A stretch of DNA of 64,000 bases, taken from JANMGV01 sp037440405. GTDB lineage: Bacteria > Planctomycetota > Planctomycetia > Pirellulales > Pirellulaceae. Shown here one piece after another: positions 18,043 to 27,295 of the stretch (position 1 is its first letter; each line of letters opens with the position of its first letter). Both the position numbers and the translations under genes were made by a program. The stretch lies in contig JBBIUE010000016.1 in NCBI GenBank assembly GCA_037440405.1, positions 1-64,000 of the forward strand, in the 5' to 3' direction. The notes beneath the pieces are model-generated. The model was not told where the DNA came from. It was given only the letters and a program-made list of their open reading frames with translations, and made no database searches.

Positions 18043-19625
18043 AGCGTCGAGGGTGATCCCAACTGTGAGCTGCGGACGTCGAGAACGACGTGGGAATGGC
18101 AGATCACATCGTGGAGCGTTTTGCGATTGCGAGTCACGAAAAAGAAAATGACGTCCAGCGAAATGAATAAGAACAACGATGTATCGATGATTCGATCGAT
18201 CACCGGCCAGAATGTGCCGATGTAAAAAGCGATCGGTATCAACAGAGTGAACATGCTTCTGAGCATCTCTCGCCCCATTTGGACGTCGTTCCGCAAAGGC
18301 ATGCCATGCTCATCCACAATCTGAAGTTGGAACAGGAATCGTCCTGGTGATCTCCAGCCCCGACGAATCAAGAACAGATAGACAATTTGAACGCTGAACG
18401 AAAGCAACGCGATGAACGGTGAAACCCATCGATAGGGACTCAAGGGTTCATAGACGTTGACAAACAGTAGCAAGGCAAAGAATGGAGCAATCAGGGACAA
18501 CAATAGCAACTGATCAACCGCATACGCCATGGCGCGCGGAGCGAAACCCGCAGGCGTTTTCGCGGAAGGCTGTATTTTGGACATCGCAGAGATAAGCGAG
18601 TCGTAGTCGGGAAAGCGGTCTTCCGGCTGATCCGCAAGCAACCGAGAAATAAGTGCCTTAAACTCCAACGGGATATGCTTTGGCCAGGGGTGCGGAAACT
18701 CGACCTGCGCACTGCGCCGCGACTCCAATCTCGCTCGCGCATTACTGCCTTTCAATTCGTAGGGCAGGCGACCGAAAACCAATTCGAAGAGAGTGACGCC
18801 CAGGGCATACATATCGGACTGTTGAGAAACGGGAACCCCGTCGATGACTTCCGGAGCCAAATAAGCAAGTGTCCCTGCAATCGCAGTATCCTCGACTTCG
18901 GCAGATCCAATGCGAGAAAGTCCAAAGTCGGAAAGTTTGATTTGATTAGGACTGGCGACCAATAAATTGCTCGGTTTGATATCCGCGTGGATGATGCCGA
19001 ATTGAGCGGCATGCCGAAGGGCATCCGCGATCTGCAATGCAAACAGAATGCTCTGGTCGTAACTCAGAGGTCCGTCTTTCAACTTCTCGGCGAGCGTCGG
19101 TCCAGCAACCAATTCCATCGCCAAGAAGGGATCGGTTCCGTGTTGTCCTACATAGTAGATCGTGACTACATTCGGATGGTTCAGTCTTGCTTGGGCAATG
19201 GCTTCCTGCATCATGTTCGCTATTTGGTTGCGATTGGTGCTTCCGTCATCGGCATCGCCTCGGACAACCTTTACAGCGACGTATCGCTGAAGCGCGTTGT
19301 CCAAGGCGTGGTAGACGGCCCCCATGCCACCGCGGCCAAGTTGGCGATCGAGTGTAAAGTGGCCTAAGGTCCGACCGATGAAGGCGTCGTCGCCGGCATG
19401 ATCTTTGAGACTGAAAGCTGTCGCCTTGGACAAATCGCCGATCGTAACAGTGGCAGACATCGCGAGTTGAATCGCTTCAGGACGCACAACGCGACCGCAT
19501 TTGGGACAGGTGCCTCCGGTGCAAATCTCGACCTTGAATTCCTGTCCACAAACACAGTGATACAACAGCAATTCAGATGAACTATTGGCGTTCGGGATGG
19601 TTTTTGAGTCAAGAGAAGAATCCAT
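18009..19625 (-). CDS. Serine/threonine protein kinase with N-terminal zinc ribbon and C-terminal RDD membrane domain
   Basis: About 538 residues. The N-terminus has clustered cysteines (C24, C26, C35, C40, C43) in a CxC...CPKCG arrangement, suggesting a zinc ribbon. The kinase domain spans about 88-360: glycine loop LGRGGMGAVY (97-105), VAVKVV (Lys 119), catalytic loop HADIKPSNLL (213-222), DFG (233-235) and LAPEV. The Arg before the catalytic Asp is Ala, so it is a non-RD kinase, but Asp and Lys are kept, so activity is likely. An RDD domain with several membrane helices follows (FAPRAMAYAVDQLLLLSLIA; SPGRFLFQLQIVDEHG). The start is uncertain: ATG 19625 is chosen, and ATG 19667 is in frame. 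The gene runs divergently from the D-threonine aldolase-like gene across 143 bases. Confidence 0.85.
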   Translation of the reverse strand: MDSSLDSKTIPNANSSSELLLYHCVCGQEFKVEICTGGTCPKCGRVVRPEAIQLAMSATVTIGDLSKATAFSLKDHAGDDAFIGRTLGHFTLDRQLGRGGMGAVYHALDNALQRYVAVKVVRGDADDGSTNRNQIANMMQEAIAQARLNHPNVVTIYYVGQHGTDPFLAMELVAGPTLAEKLKDGPLSYDQSILFALQIADALRHAAQFGIIHADIKPSNLLVASPNQIKLSDFGLSRIGSAEVEDTAIAGTLAYLAPEVIDGVPVSQQSDMYALGVTLFELVFGRLPYELKGSNARARLESRRSAQVEFPHPWPKHIPLEFKALISRLLADQPEDRFPDYDSLISAMSKIQPSAKTPAGFAPRAMAYAVDQLLLLSLIAPFFALLLFVNVYEPLSPYRWVSPFIALLSFSVQIVYLFLIRRGWRSPGRFLFQLQIVDEHGMPLRNDVQMGREMLRSMFTLLIPIAFYIGTFWPVIDRIIDTSLFLFISLDVIFFFVTRNRKTLHDVICHSHVVLDVRSSQLGSPSTLQLNQIAKPKN

Positions 19626-19768
19626 GTCGGAAGATTGTACACTCACCGAACCCTCGAGAAATAGCATCGTCTGGAATTGTAACCCAAAGGCTGCTAGATT
19701 GACGATACGACTTCGAACTTCACTCTCCATTCTTTCGGCACCTTGATTTTTGCGTCGGAAACCCAAAC

Positions 19769-20863
19769 ATGTTTTCCCTTGAATCCATTCCATCAGATCA
19801 TCCGACGCCCAGCTTGCTGATTGACGCCAAGACGGTCCGACGAAACATCGATGCCATGCAGTCCTACTGCAATCAAAATGGCTTGGCCCTCCGCCCCCAC
19901 ACGAAGACCCACAAATCCCTTCTGTTCGCGAATTGGCAACTTCGAGCGGGAGCGAAGGGGCTAACCGTTGCGAAAGGCGGCGAAGCAGCGAAGATGTCGG
20001 AAGTCTGCAATGATATTTTCCTCGCCTATCCAGCAATCGGCTCGGCTCGGCTCCGTATGGTTACAACCATCGCGCGGGAAAACAAGATTCGAATCGGGAT
20101 CGATTCCCGCGAAGCAGCGACCCTCCTATCGATCGAAGCCGCTGCCAGTGGCGTCGTCGTGGAGATTCTCGTCGATGTCGATGTCGGTTTTCATCGCACG
20201 GGCGTCCCGTCGGTTGAAGATGCTGTTTCATTGGCAAGTTACATTGATGGGCTACCCGGACTTCAACTTCGCGGGATCATGTGTTTTCCAGGCCACTTGA
20301 CCCCTAAGTCTTCTTCGGAAGATTGGATTTCCTACGCCGATTTCTTGGGCGAAGTCATTCAACGTTTTCGGTTACGAGGTCTATGCTGCGATGTCGTAAG
20401 TGGTGGCTCGACTCCCACGGCGACTCTCTCCGAACGCAACCCCTGGCTCACCGAGATTCGTCCTGGAACCTATGTTTTTAATGATGTCAATGAGCTTCGG
20501 TTGAATGTTGCAATGCCGGATGATTGCGCTGCTCGAGTTCTGGCAACCGTCGTATCGCGTACCCATGACCGCAAATTCGTGGTCGATGCGGGCAGTAAAA
20601 CGCTCTCGTCAGACCGTTGCGGGCCAGCGCCTGAGTCCGGCTATGGTGTCGTCGTCGAGTTCGACGACGCTCGGATCGTTCGTTTGAGCGAGGAGCATGG
20701 TGAAATTGAGTTATCCAACTCAACCGCGCCTCCCGTCGGGGAGCGAGTGACGATCATCCCCAATCACATCTGCGTCTGCGTAAACTTACAGAACAGCTTT
20801 TGGTTGTACGACGATAACGAATGGGTCGAGCATCGTGTCGATGCTCGAGGTCTTTTGGTTTGA
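19769..20863 (+). CDS. D-threonine aldolase / D-serine dehydratase-like PLP enzyme
   Basis: About 364 residues of the alanine racemase fold III type. RPHTKTHK near residues 42-49 holds the PLP lysine (Lys46), SGGSTPT binds the cofactor phosphate, RPGTYVFND is typical, and the late HICVCVN holds the His and Cys that bind the metal in D-serine dehydratase and D-threonine aldolase. The protein should therefore cleave or dehydrate D-3-hydroxy amino acids; sequence alone does not decide between D-threonine aldolase and D-serine dehydratase. The start is ATG 19769, matching the family N-terminus (TPSLLIDAKTVRRNI). It stands alone, divergent from the kinase gene and convergent with the ABC permease gene. 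Confidence 0.85.
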   Translation: MFSLESIPSDHPTPSLLIDAKTVRRNIDAMQSYCNQNGLALRPHTKTHKSLLFANWQLRAGAKGLTVAKGGEAAKMSEVCNDIFLAYPAIGSARLRMVTTIARENKIRIGIDSREAATLLSIEAAASGVVVEILVDVDVGFHRTGVPSVEDAVSLASYIDGLPGLQLRGIMCFPGHLTPKSSSEDWISYADFLGEVIQRFRLRGLCCDVVSGGSTPTATLSERNPWLTEIRPGTYVFNDVNELRLNVAMPDDCAARVLATVVSRTHDRKFVVDAGSKTLSSDRCGPAPESGYGVVVEFDDARIVRLSEEHGEIELSNSTAPPVGERVTIIPNHICVCVNLQNSFWLYDDNEWVEHRVDARGLLV

Positions 20864-21016
20864 GTTCAAGTCCATCATTCGCTGCGACTTGTTGATGTAG
20901 GATCAAGTCGGCGATTTCCCAAAAGTGCGTTGCACGAATCGATGAACTCAGAGCAAGTAGCAATCATGAAGGACGTCTGCCGACAACCGAACACACCATG
21001 GCGGCTTCGACGCGGC

Positions 21017-22339
21017 CTATTCGTGCCGCAACGCTTCAATGGGATTCATTTGGGCGGCCCGCATGGCCGGATAGATTCCAAATACGATTCCGACAGCCAG
21101 CGAAATGTAAAGCGCGATCGGAATGGACTCTGGAACGATTTGGGGCTGGACAGTACGAACTACATCCGGAAGGGCTGCCATCGTCTGAGGAAAATTCTTA
21201 ATCGCAAATCGTCGGGCCATCTCAACGGAAGGTCCGCAAAGAAGACCGAACAAAATGCCCGTGATGCCACCGACGATGCTCAGCACGCTGGTCTCAACTA
21301 AGAATTGGCGAATAATATCGCGGCGTTTTGCCCCTAGAGCTCGTCGAATGCCGATCTCTCGCGTTCGCTCCGTCACCGTCGCGAGCATGATATTCATGAT
21401 CCCAATGCCACCAACCATCAACGATATCGCTGCGATCATTCCCATAAAGACCATGAACATCATTTTCGTTGTTTCAGCTTGCTCCAGCAATTCGAGTGGC
21501 ACAACGACAGCAATATCTTCCATCTTCGAATGGGAAGCCAGCGCATCTTCAATGAGAGCCGCCGTCTTTTTGACTTGGGAAATGTCGCTGACTCGAATGG
21601 TGATTTGATTGAGCTGGAGCATTTCCCCCTCGAAACTCCCGCTTCGCCGCGTAACGATGGTATCGCCGATCCGTTGCTGTAGTGTCCGAATCGGAATGTA
21701 CACGTCGCTGGAAAAATCTTGAGCCGCCAAGGAACCTCCGATCGCTGCGGATGGATTGCGATGTTCGAGAACACCGACGATCAGGTAAAAATCCTGGTGC
21801 TCTGGAATGTAAAGTCGTTTACCAATGGGGTCTTCGTAGGGAAATAACTTCTCCGCGACTTTCGCAGCGATCACGCAGTTGGTTTCCCTGAGGAAGTTTT
21901 CCGAATCCGTGATGAAATGGCCGCGTGCCACGTTCAGCTTAGTGACTTCCGCATACTCCGGTGTGCAGCCAACCAATCTTCCGTCCATGGTTCGATTTTT
22001 GAACTGAAACTGTCGGCGAATCTCCCGAATCGGAAGCGCGCTGCGAATGGTAGGGATGGTTGTCGTCAGCAGGTCAAACTCTGCACGTGTTAGGCCATAC
22101 GGGGTGACGCCTTGCGGGCTGAGCTTTTCACTTGGCGGCTTCACACTGCGGATGATGATCGTATCTGCACCCAGACTCTCGATTTGCCGCTGAGCTTCAT
22201 CGCCGATGCCCTTGCTGATCGCCAGCAGCCAGATCACCGACGCGACGCCGATGAAGATGCCCAAGACCGTCAACACGGAACGCATTGGATGGAGCCAAAG
22301 ACTCTTGATTCCCAATTGGACCGTTCGCAACCACATCAT
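21017..22339 (-). CDS. ABC transporter permease, MacB-like (FtsX/MacB_PCD)
   Basis: About 440 residues with the MacB topology: an N-terminal membrane helix (SVLTVLGIFIGVASVIWLLA), a large periplasmic domain, and three C-terminal helices containing the conserved IGIMNIMLATVTERTREIGI and RRALGAKRRDIIRQFL segments. The ending AMRAAQMNPIEALRHE is the family signature. It is the membrane subunit of a mechanotransmission-type ABC exporter working with the ATPase encoded eight bases upstream and the HlyD-type adaptor before that. Such complexes export antibiotics, siderophores, lipoproteins or peptides; the substrate here is unknown. Unlike E. coli MacB, the ATPase is a separate polypeptide. ATG 22339 is preceded by a weak AGGTG. 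Confidence 0.9.
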   Translation of the reverse strand: MMWLRTVQLGIKSLWLHPMRSVLTVLGIFIGVASVIWLLAISKGIGDEAQRQIESLGADTIIIRSVKPPSEKLSPQGVTPYGLTRAEFDLLTTTIPTIRSALPIREIRRQFQFKNRTMDGRLVGCTPEYAEVTKLNVARGHFITDSENFLRETNCVIAAKVAEKLFPYEDPIGKRLYIPEHQDFYLIVGVLEHRNPSAAIGGSLAAQDFSSDVYIPIRTLQQRIGDTIVTRRSGSFEGEMLQLNQITIRVSDISQVKKTAALIEDALASHSKMEDIAVVVPLELLEQAETTKMMFMVFMGMIAAISLMVGGIGIMNIMLATVTERTREIGIRRALGAKRRDIIRQFLVETSVLSIVGGITGILFGLLCGPSVEMARRFAIKNFPQTMAALPDVVRTVQPQIVPESIPIALYISLAVGIVFGIYPAMRAAQMNPIEALRHE

Positions 22340-22347
22340 CGCAGCAC

Positions 22348-23094
22348 CTAGACCTCGACCGGCAAGTTTTCGATCGCCATGCGTGCTGCTTGCTGTCGCA
22401 CTTCAGGCGAGTTCAATCGATCATATTGAACCAATCCATCCTTCAGTCGAACGATCCGTTTCGCGCGATGGGCAACATCATCTTCGTGCGTGACGAGAAT
22501 AATGGTTCGACCTTCCTGATTGAGTCGGTCAAAGAGTTGAAGAATTTCTTCAGTCGTTCGCGAGTCCAAATTTCCTGTTGGTTCGTCCGCCAATATGAAG
22601 TAGGGATCATTCACGAGCGATCTCGCAATCGCGACTCGCTGTTGTTGACCGCCGCTCAATTGTGAGGGACGGTGGCTCAAACGCTCCCCTAATCCGACCA
22701 TTTCAGCAAGCTTGACGCAGTGAGCGGTCTCCTTCGCACCCAGTCGTCCTTGATAATAAAGAGGAACTTGGATGTTCTCGACGACTGTCAACTGCTGAAT
22801 CAAGTTGTAGGATTGAAAGACAAATCCAATGCGTCTCGATCGAATGCTGGAAAGTTCGTCATCCGTCATTTTGGCAACATCATCTTCGCCGAGGAATAAA
22901 GAACCCGAGGTCGGCTTGTCGAGACAACCGAGCAAATTCAAGAGTGTGCTCTTTCCGGAACCTGAAGGTCCCATGATGGCGACGTAGTCTCCCTCGGGAA
23001 CGTCAAAACTGACGCCACGCAAAGCTCGCACAGTCTCGCCTTTGAGGACGTACTCTTTTTTTAAGTCGCGGATGCTACAGGCGAATCGGCTCAT
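22348..23094 (-). CDS. ABC transporter ATP-binding protein (MacB/LolD-like)
   Basis: About 248 residues with every ATPase motif: Walker A GPSGSGKST, Q-loop FVFQSYNLIQQL, signature LSGGQQQRVAIARSL, Walker B ILADEPTGNLD and the switch histidine in ILVTHEDD. The YNLIQQL and DEPTGNLDS context places it in the MacB/LolD/FtsE group that powers FtsX-type permeases. Its ATG overlaps the adaptor's stop codon by four bases (ATGA at 23091-23094), and the permease starts eight bases after its stop, so the three proteins form one coupled operon and one complex at the inner membrane. Confidence 0.93.
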   Translation of the reverse strand: MSRFACSIRDLKKEYVLKGETVRALRGVSFDVPEGDYVAIMGPSGSGKSTLLNLLGCLDKPTSGSLFLGEDDVAKMTDDELSSIRSRRIGFVFQSYNLIQQLTVVENIQVPLYYQGRLGAKETAHCVKLAEMVGLGERLSHRPSQLSGGQQQRVAIARSLVNDPYFILADEPTGNLDSRTTEEILQLFDRLNQEGRTIILVTHEDDVAHRAKRIVRLKDGLVQYDRLNSPEVRQQAARMAIENLPVEV

Positions 23095-24908
23095 GGATTG
23101 GAAGCTGGACCTCCTTGCCCGCGACCGCCTTGAAATCCGCCTCCCATTTGCTGCATCATCTTTCGCAAGGAGGCAGCCATTTCCCCGGCGTCGATAAATC
23201 CATCATTATTGGTATCAACTTCCGAGAACCGACCGCTCATTCTCTCGTCTTGCGATGCCTCATCCTTACTAATTTTGCCATCAGAATCCGTATCCAGCCG
23301 TTGAATGGACATGCTTGCAATCGCGGCAGGATCCATCCCAGCTCCTCCAGGCCCGCCAGCCCCACCGGATGGCCGACCGCCAGCGGCACCGCCATTCGGA
23401 GCATCTGCAAATTCTCCCCTTCCCCTGGATTGAGAAGGGGGAGGAGCACTCGCAGCGATCTCTGCCAGTTTCTCTCGATCCGAAACTTCCTCGATCTCGG
23501 GAAGCTTCATGAGTGTTAAGTGCTCGCGCGGATTGAGTACTACTTGGTCACCAACGGTCAGACCATCCTTGATCGTCACAAACTTCTCATTCGTTGCACC
23601 GATCTTTAACTCACGAGTTTCCCAAGATGAACCAGACCGAATTAAAGCGAAATGATGCCCTTTCAGCTCATAGATCGCATGAACAGGAACTTGGATTGCA
23701 TCTGGAATCTGCTCGACAAATATGCGTACTTCGGCAGTCATGCCCGTTCGAATGGTCGGCGGTGGATCAATGATCCTAATGAAGGTCGCATATTCTTTGA
23801 CCGCAGAACTGAACCAGCTACCAGGTTCGGCATACTTGTTAACCTTCTCGACACGCCCTAAGAGGTCGCCCTGAGAAGCACTCACGCGAATTTTTGTGGG
23901 CATACCTTCATTGATCAATGTAATCTTGGATTCATTGATCTTGGCCTTGACCTGCATCTTGTTGGGGTCTGGAATCACGATGACTGTCTGCTGCTCGCGG
24001 ACCATAGCTCCCGGCTCTACCACAAACTCAGAGCCTCCTCGGGAACTGAACTTATTGGCATAGACAACTTGGCCCTCGGCGGGAGAACGGATTGTGCAGG
24101 CTTCGATCTGAGCTTCGATCTCCTTCAACTTGTTCTTTTCTTCTGCCAATGAGCTTTGGTCGGACTCGAGCTTCGCTCGAGCAGCTTCAATATCGCTGTC
24201 ATACTGCACCAGCATCTTGGCCTTGGTGAGTTCATCGAGAACTCTCAATTTCCCCTCGGCGGCTTCCAATTTGTTGCGAGCATTCTGAACGGCAAATTGC
24301 TCGGCTTCGATTTGCAATGACTTCAGTGTCCCTTTCGCTGCTAGCCGCTCGGCACTCGCTAGCGAAAGCTCGGCTTTTCGCATTTCTTGCTGAGCCAACG
24401 CGATTTCGCTTAGGATCGCCGTTCTCTCATTCAAATACGTTCCTTCGAGATACTCTTCGCGGGCGATGATCGCTTTTTTCAATGCCGCATCCGAAGCAAT
24501 CACAGAGGCTTCGGCAGAGTTGAGGACGATCCGTTGCTGCTTGAACTCCTGCTCATATGCGGAACTATCCAGACGAACAAGTTCATCTCCTTGTTTCGCA
24601 TACGCTCCCTCATCAATGACCCAAATGATCGGAGTGCCTGAGGCCCCCCGGGACTTCACTTTGCTCTTGATTTCGACATTGCTACTGCTTTCAATCTCCC
24701 CTTGCTCCAAAACGACGTGATCAAAGGGGCCACTCTCGACAGTGTGCAGCATCGGCAGATTGTCATCTCTTCGGAATTTCGATCCGCTAAACTGCCACCA
24801 ACCAACTCCGATAGCTCCAGTAATCGCCATGACAATGACAATGATCAGCCAAATGCTGGCTCGGCGACTGTTCGTTCGACGCGACAACCGTTTCGGAATT
24901 CGATGCAT
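23091..24908 (-). CDS. HlyD/MacA-type efflux adaptor with C-terminal EF-hand tail
   Basis: About 605 residues. A basic N-terminus and one membrane helix (SIWLIIVIVMAITGAIGVGWW) are followed by the lipoyl/barrel-sandwich half (VVLEQGEIESSSNVEIKSKV), a long coiled-coil hairpin of roughly 150 residues, the second lipoyl half (IRSPAEGQVVYAN) and beta-barrel domains. This is the architecture of periplasmic adaptors such as MacA. After residue 500 comes a Gly/Ala/Pro-rich linker and two EF-hand loops, DTDSDGKISKDE and DTNNDGFIDAGE, which adaptors normally lack. The tail suggests calcium control or binding outside the membrane. ATG 24908 is fixed by AGGAGGG five bases upstream. It is the first gene of the ABC efflux operon. 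Confidence 0.88.
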   Translation of the reverse strand: MHRIPKRLSRRTNSRRASIWLIIVIVMAITGAIGVGWWQFSGSKFRRDDNLPMLHTVESGPFDHVVLEQGEIESSSNVEIKSKVKSRGASGTPIIWVIDEGAYAKQGDELVRLDSSAYEQEFKQQRIVLNSAEASVIASDAALKKAIIAREEYLEGTYLNERTAILSEIALAQQEMRKAELSLASAERLAAKGTLKSLQIEAEQFAVQNARNKLEAAEGKLRVLDELTKAKMLVQYDSDIEAARAKLESDQSSLAEEKNKLKEIEAQIEACTIRSPAEGQVVYANKFSSRGGSEFVVEPGAMVREQQTVIVIPDPNKMQVKAKINESKITLINEGMPTKIRVSASQGDLLGRVEKVNKYAEPGSWFSSAVKEYATFIRIIDPPPTIRTGMTAEVRIFVEQIPDAIQVPVHAIYELKGHHFALIRSGSSWETRELKIGATNEKFVTIKDGLTVGDQVVLNPREHLTLMKLPEIEEVSDREKLAEIAASAPPPSQSRGRGEFADAPNGGAAGGRPSGGAGGPGGAGMDPAAIASMSIQRLDTDSDGKISKDEASQDERMSGRFSEVDTNNDGFIDAGEMAASLRKMMQQMGGGFQGGRGQGGPASNP

Positions 24909-25255
24909 ATGGACCCTCCTGGGTCTGCGTTCATTGGACTTGAAATTATTGGCTAACAACGTTCGATGACTCTCTAGAGCATGCACCATTCGAAGGTTGC
25001 GGGGAGCGTGAGACGCAATCGCGCGCTCAATGCTATTTCGGCGGGATCAAGTCAGTATAGTCGAGCGGCACCCCATCAAACGAACGTTTCCGCAGGTTTG
25101 TAAACACCAGAAATCCCCAATAGTTGCGGTTTGGCACTCTGATTAGGAAACCGTCATCGTGAAGTACAGAGTATTCCCTTGCCTACGACCTTCAACGGAA
25201 AAATAATCGGCATCCTTCTGCGCAAGACGGCGACAAACTTACAAATACAGTCGCT
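24909..25255. other. Intergenic region upstream of the efflux operon
   Basis: About 350 bases between the efflux operon and the 3' end of an unknown minus-strand gene. It must contain the operon promoter. I see no RNA gene, hairpin terminator or convincing small gene. Confidence 0.5.
24914..24920 (-). promoter_or_regulatory. Strong ribosome binding site of the efflux operon
   Basis: On the minus strand AGGAGGG lies five bases before ATG 24908, deciding this start over the longer open frame that reaches 24989. Confidence 0.75.
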
Positions 25256-26182
25256 TTACGGTCCACGCCCTTCTTGTTGGGGGGTTATAACCCCGCTTAG
25301 GGTCGAGGAGAGCCATGATTGTGATGACAATCGCAACCTCTCTTTTTGCCGCTCAATCTGGTTGTTCGCCTTTTCAACGAGCTTGGAATCGTACTCGTTC
25401 AATTTTTCGTCAACCGCCTTTTTTAGGAACTTTCCCATTTCATGGGCGACCGAACCACCTACCTGACTAATCCTTCGGACTTTGAATTCGAGCAACTCGA
25501 TATGAGCCCTCGTCAGCTTGGGTCGAACTTCAATGTCCGGCGGAAATTTTAATGGTATAAGAACGAATTGGACTTCGCAGTTGGCAGATAAACGGGCACG
25601 TCCATCGGCATTGGCGGAAATGCTATACAACTGAATATCGCGCTGCCACTGACTAATGCGACCGAAAGCCTTCAGATCTGCTTCCACCACGACATCGAAT
25701 GACAAAGCGCTCGGACTTGGTTGTCCGAGGTTCATGACGTTGACGGTCAGTCGCTCCTTGGGTTCCACCAGTTCAATAAAATAGCGAGACCAAGTCCCAT
25801 GCTTGACATATTTGTACTTCTTGTTGGCGCTTAGCTTAAATTTGTCGATGTCGAAATCGATCCTCTCAAAGACAGCTTTTTGCTTCCCCCATTTCCGGTT
25901 GTCTTCATAAGACTCAGGCAAATTTTTCAGCGTTAACCATCGAATCCACCCCGCAAGCTCCGGAAAGTCCGATTCATCAATGGGAGAAATCTCATCCAAA
26001 GACTCAGGCAGGTCTAAATGCAGGCTGGACGGTCTCTCGGATGGATCGACCGTCCCGTCAACGTCAAAGAAATTGGTTCCCCAATCGTCATCGGGAAAAG
26101 CGGGAACGAATGGAGCGAACCAGAACAACCAAAGCACGACACCGCCGATGATCGAGCGGCCGGTTTTGAACTTTCGAAGCAT
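25256..26182 (-). CDS. Unknown exported protein
   Basis: About 308 residues, no family recognised. A signal peptide or anchor is clear (basic LRKFKTGR, then IIGGVVLWLFWFAPFVPAF). The mature part starts with an acidic segment (DDDWGTNFFDVDGTVD), then reads as beta-rich sequence with RYFIELVEPKERLTVNV and ANCEVQFVLIPLKFPPDIEV. It ends with a charged helical stretch likely to form a coiled coil (KLNEYDSKLVEKANNQIERQ). The pattern, a beta domain acting on the outer face and a helical C-terminus, suggests a periplasmic structural or lipid-transfer role, but nothing in the sequence proves it. It has its own promoter region, divergent from the small gene at 26384. Confidence 0.75.
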   Translation of the reverse strand: MLRKFKTGRSIIGGVVLWLFWFAPFVPAFPDDDWGTNFFDVDGTVDPSERPSSLHLDLPESLDEISPIDESDFPELAGWIRWLTLKNLPESYEDNRKWGKQKAVFERIDFDIDKFKLSANKKYKYVKHGTWSRYFIELVEPKERLTVNVMNLGQPSPSALSFDVVVEADLKAFGRISQWQRDIQLYSISANADGRARLSANCEVQFVLIPLKFPPDIEVRPKLTRAHIELLEFKVRRISQVGGSVAHEMGKFLKKAVDEKLNEYDSKLVEKANNQIERQKERLRLSSQSWLSSTLSGVITPQQEGRGP

Positions 26183-26383
26183 GGGCAGACTCCGTTCCGA
26201 TTGAAGCAGGGAAGCACCATCGCGATGACTTCAGCCGAATGATAGCACGTTTCGATGCTTCGTCGCCAGTTCATTCTTGAAATGATGGGAGCTGTTTACA
26301 ATTCGGAGAACTGTAACGCCTAGGCGAGCTTTGTGTTTGGTAGCAAAAGCACTCTATTAAATCGCCATGAACGTCGAAATCAA

Positions 26384-26689
26384 ATGGGACAGTCGTACAT
26401 TTCGCGACAATCAGGATTCTCGGCGATGCCGATAGCTCAATCGACTACCATTCAGACCAAGTTCCGACAGTTGCTTTCGTTTTGGGGAGCATCTTCAGAC
26501 GAACCGATTCGCGAGACCATCGTCTTACGGAACGGATACTATTGTGGCCGGAAGTTCGTGTTTGCAGGGCACACTCTCATTTGGTTCCTCGAAGAAGACC
26601 AAATCAAACTCTTTGATTCCCGAGGCGACTTAGTCATGTCGACCAGCACTCAGGCGTTCCTGTCTTTCGAGGAACGAAAAGTCGCTTAA
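26384..26689 (+). CDS. Unknown small protein
   Basis: About 101 residues, no family recognised. The second half is well structured-looking: RETIVLRNGYYCGRKFVFAG then WFLEEDQIKLFDSRGDLV, a beta-rich pattern with two possible strands and turns. There is no signal peptide or membrane helix, so it is probably cytoplasmic. The start is uncertain: ATG 26384 and ATG 26426 are both in frame, neither with a clear ribosome binding site, and the conserved-looking part starts after both. It is transcribed divergently from the unknown exported protein gene. Confidence 0.6.
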   Translation: MGQSYISRQSGFSAMPIAQSTTIQTKFRQLLSFWGASSDEPIRETIVLRNGYYCGRKFVFAGHTLIWFLEEDQIKLFDSRGDLVMSTSTQAFLSFEERKVA

Positions 26690-27295
26690 GTTGCGCGGCC
26701 ACCCATCGTGTGCGGCCAACTATGTGAAACCACAGCTTAAGCTGGCTGACACGAGCTGCTTTTGTGAATTGGCGGACGTTGGAAGTTACGGATTTTGTCG
26801 CGAGGATCTCAGAAGCTTTTGTGTGTCTGTGCCTTCCTGCAAGTCAAGGCAGCCATGAGCAACACGCGACGATTCTCAGTTTCTCTCGCAATTCGTTCGT
26901 GTCCACCAACCAAGCTGATGCAAATTCGATATTGGACATGGAACTTTTTAGCTGGTCAGGCGAACAGCAGGTGAACCTAAACTAGACCGAAACGTTAGTG
27001 AGGGACGCGACGTTGGTCCATCATTCAAGCGGCGGTTTATGATTGATGGATTCTTGCCTGCCGTTTGCCAATGAGCCTTGTCCACAAGCCATGACAAGCT
27101 TACCCTGGCCTGATGGATTCGCGAGCGGTAACGCAGAAACGGGTGCATCCAAGCTCAAAGAAGAATTTACCAAGCCCCGCCCGCGACGAAGCACGTTCCT
27201 GCGCGCCAAAATTCAAGTTAGAATGGCGTCCTGGTGTGTCAGCACATCCGCCAGAGAACAAGCGTTTCCTTTGGTCGATCAGAATAGCGCCGATC
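26690..27295. other. Long region without a recognised gene
   Basis: About 600 bases with only short, non-homologous open frames on both strands. A stretch near 26983-27010 (a tract containing GTTAGTGAGGGACG) resembles decayed intergenic repeats seen in planctomycete genomes, but I cannot confirm a second copy here. Nothing else is seen: no tRNA, terminator or mobile-element end. Confidence 0.45.

Noticed and set aside
25281..25294. Perfect 14-base palindrome GGGGTTATAACCCC
   Set aside because: It lies inside the last codons of the unknown exported protein and has no T-run; it may be a chance site.
26983..27010. Possible intergenic repeat family
   Set aside because: Only one copy could be seen in this window, so I cannot show that it is a repeat.
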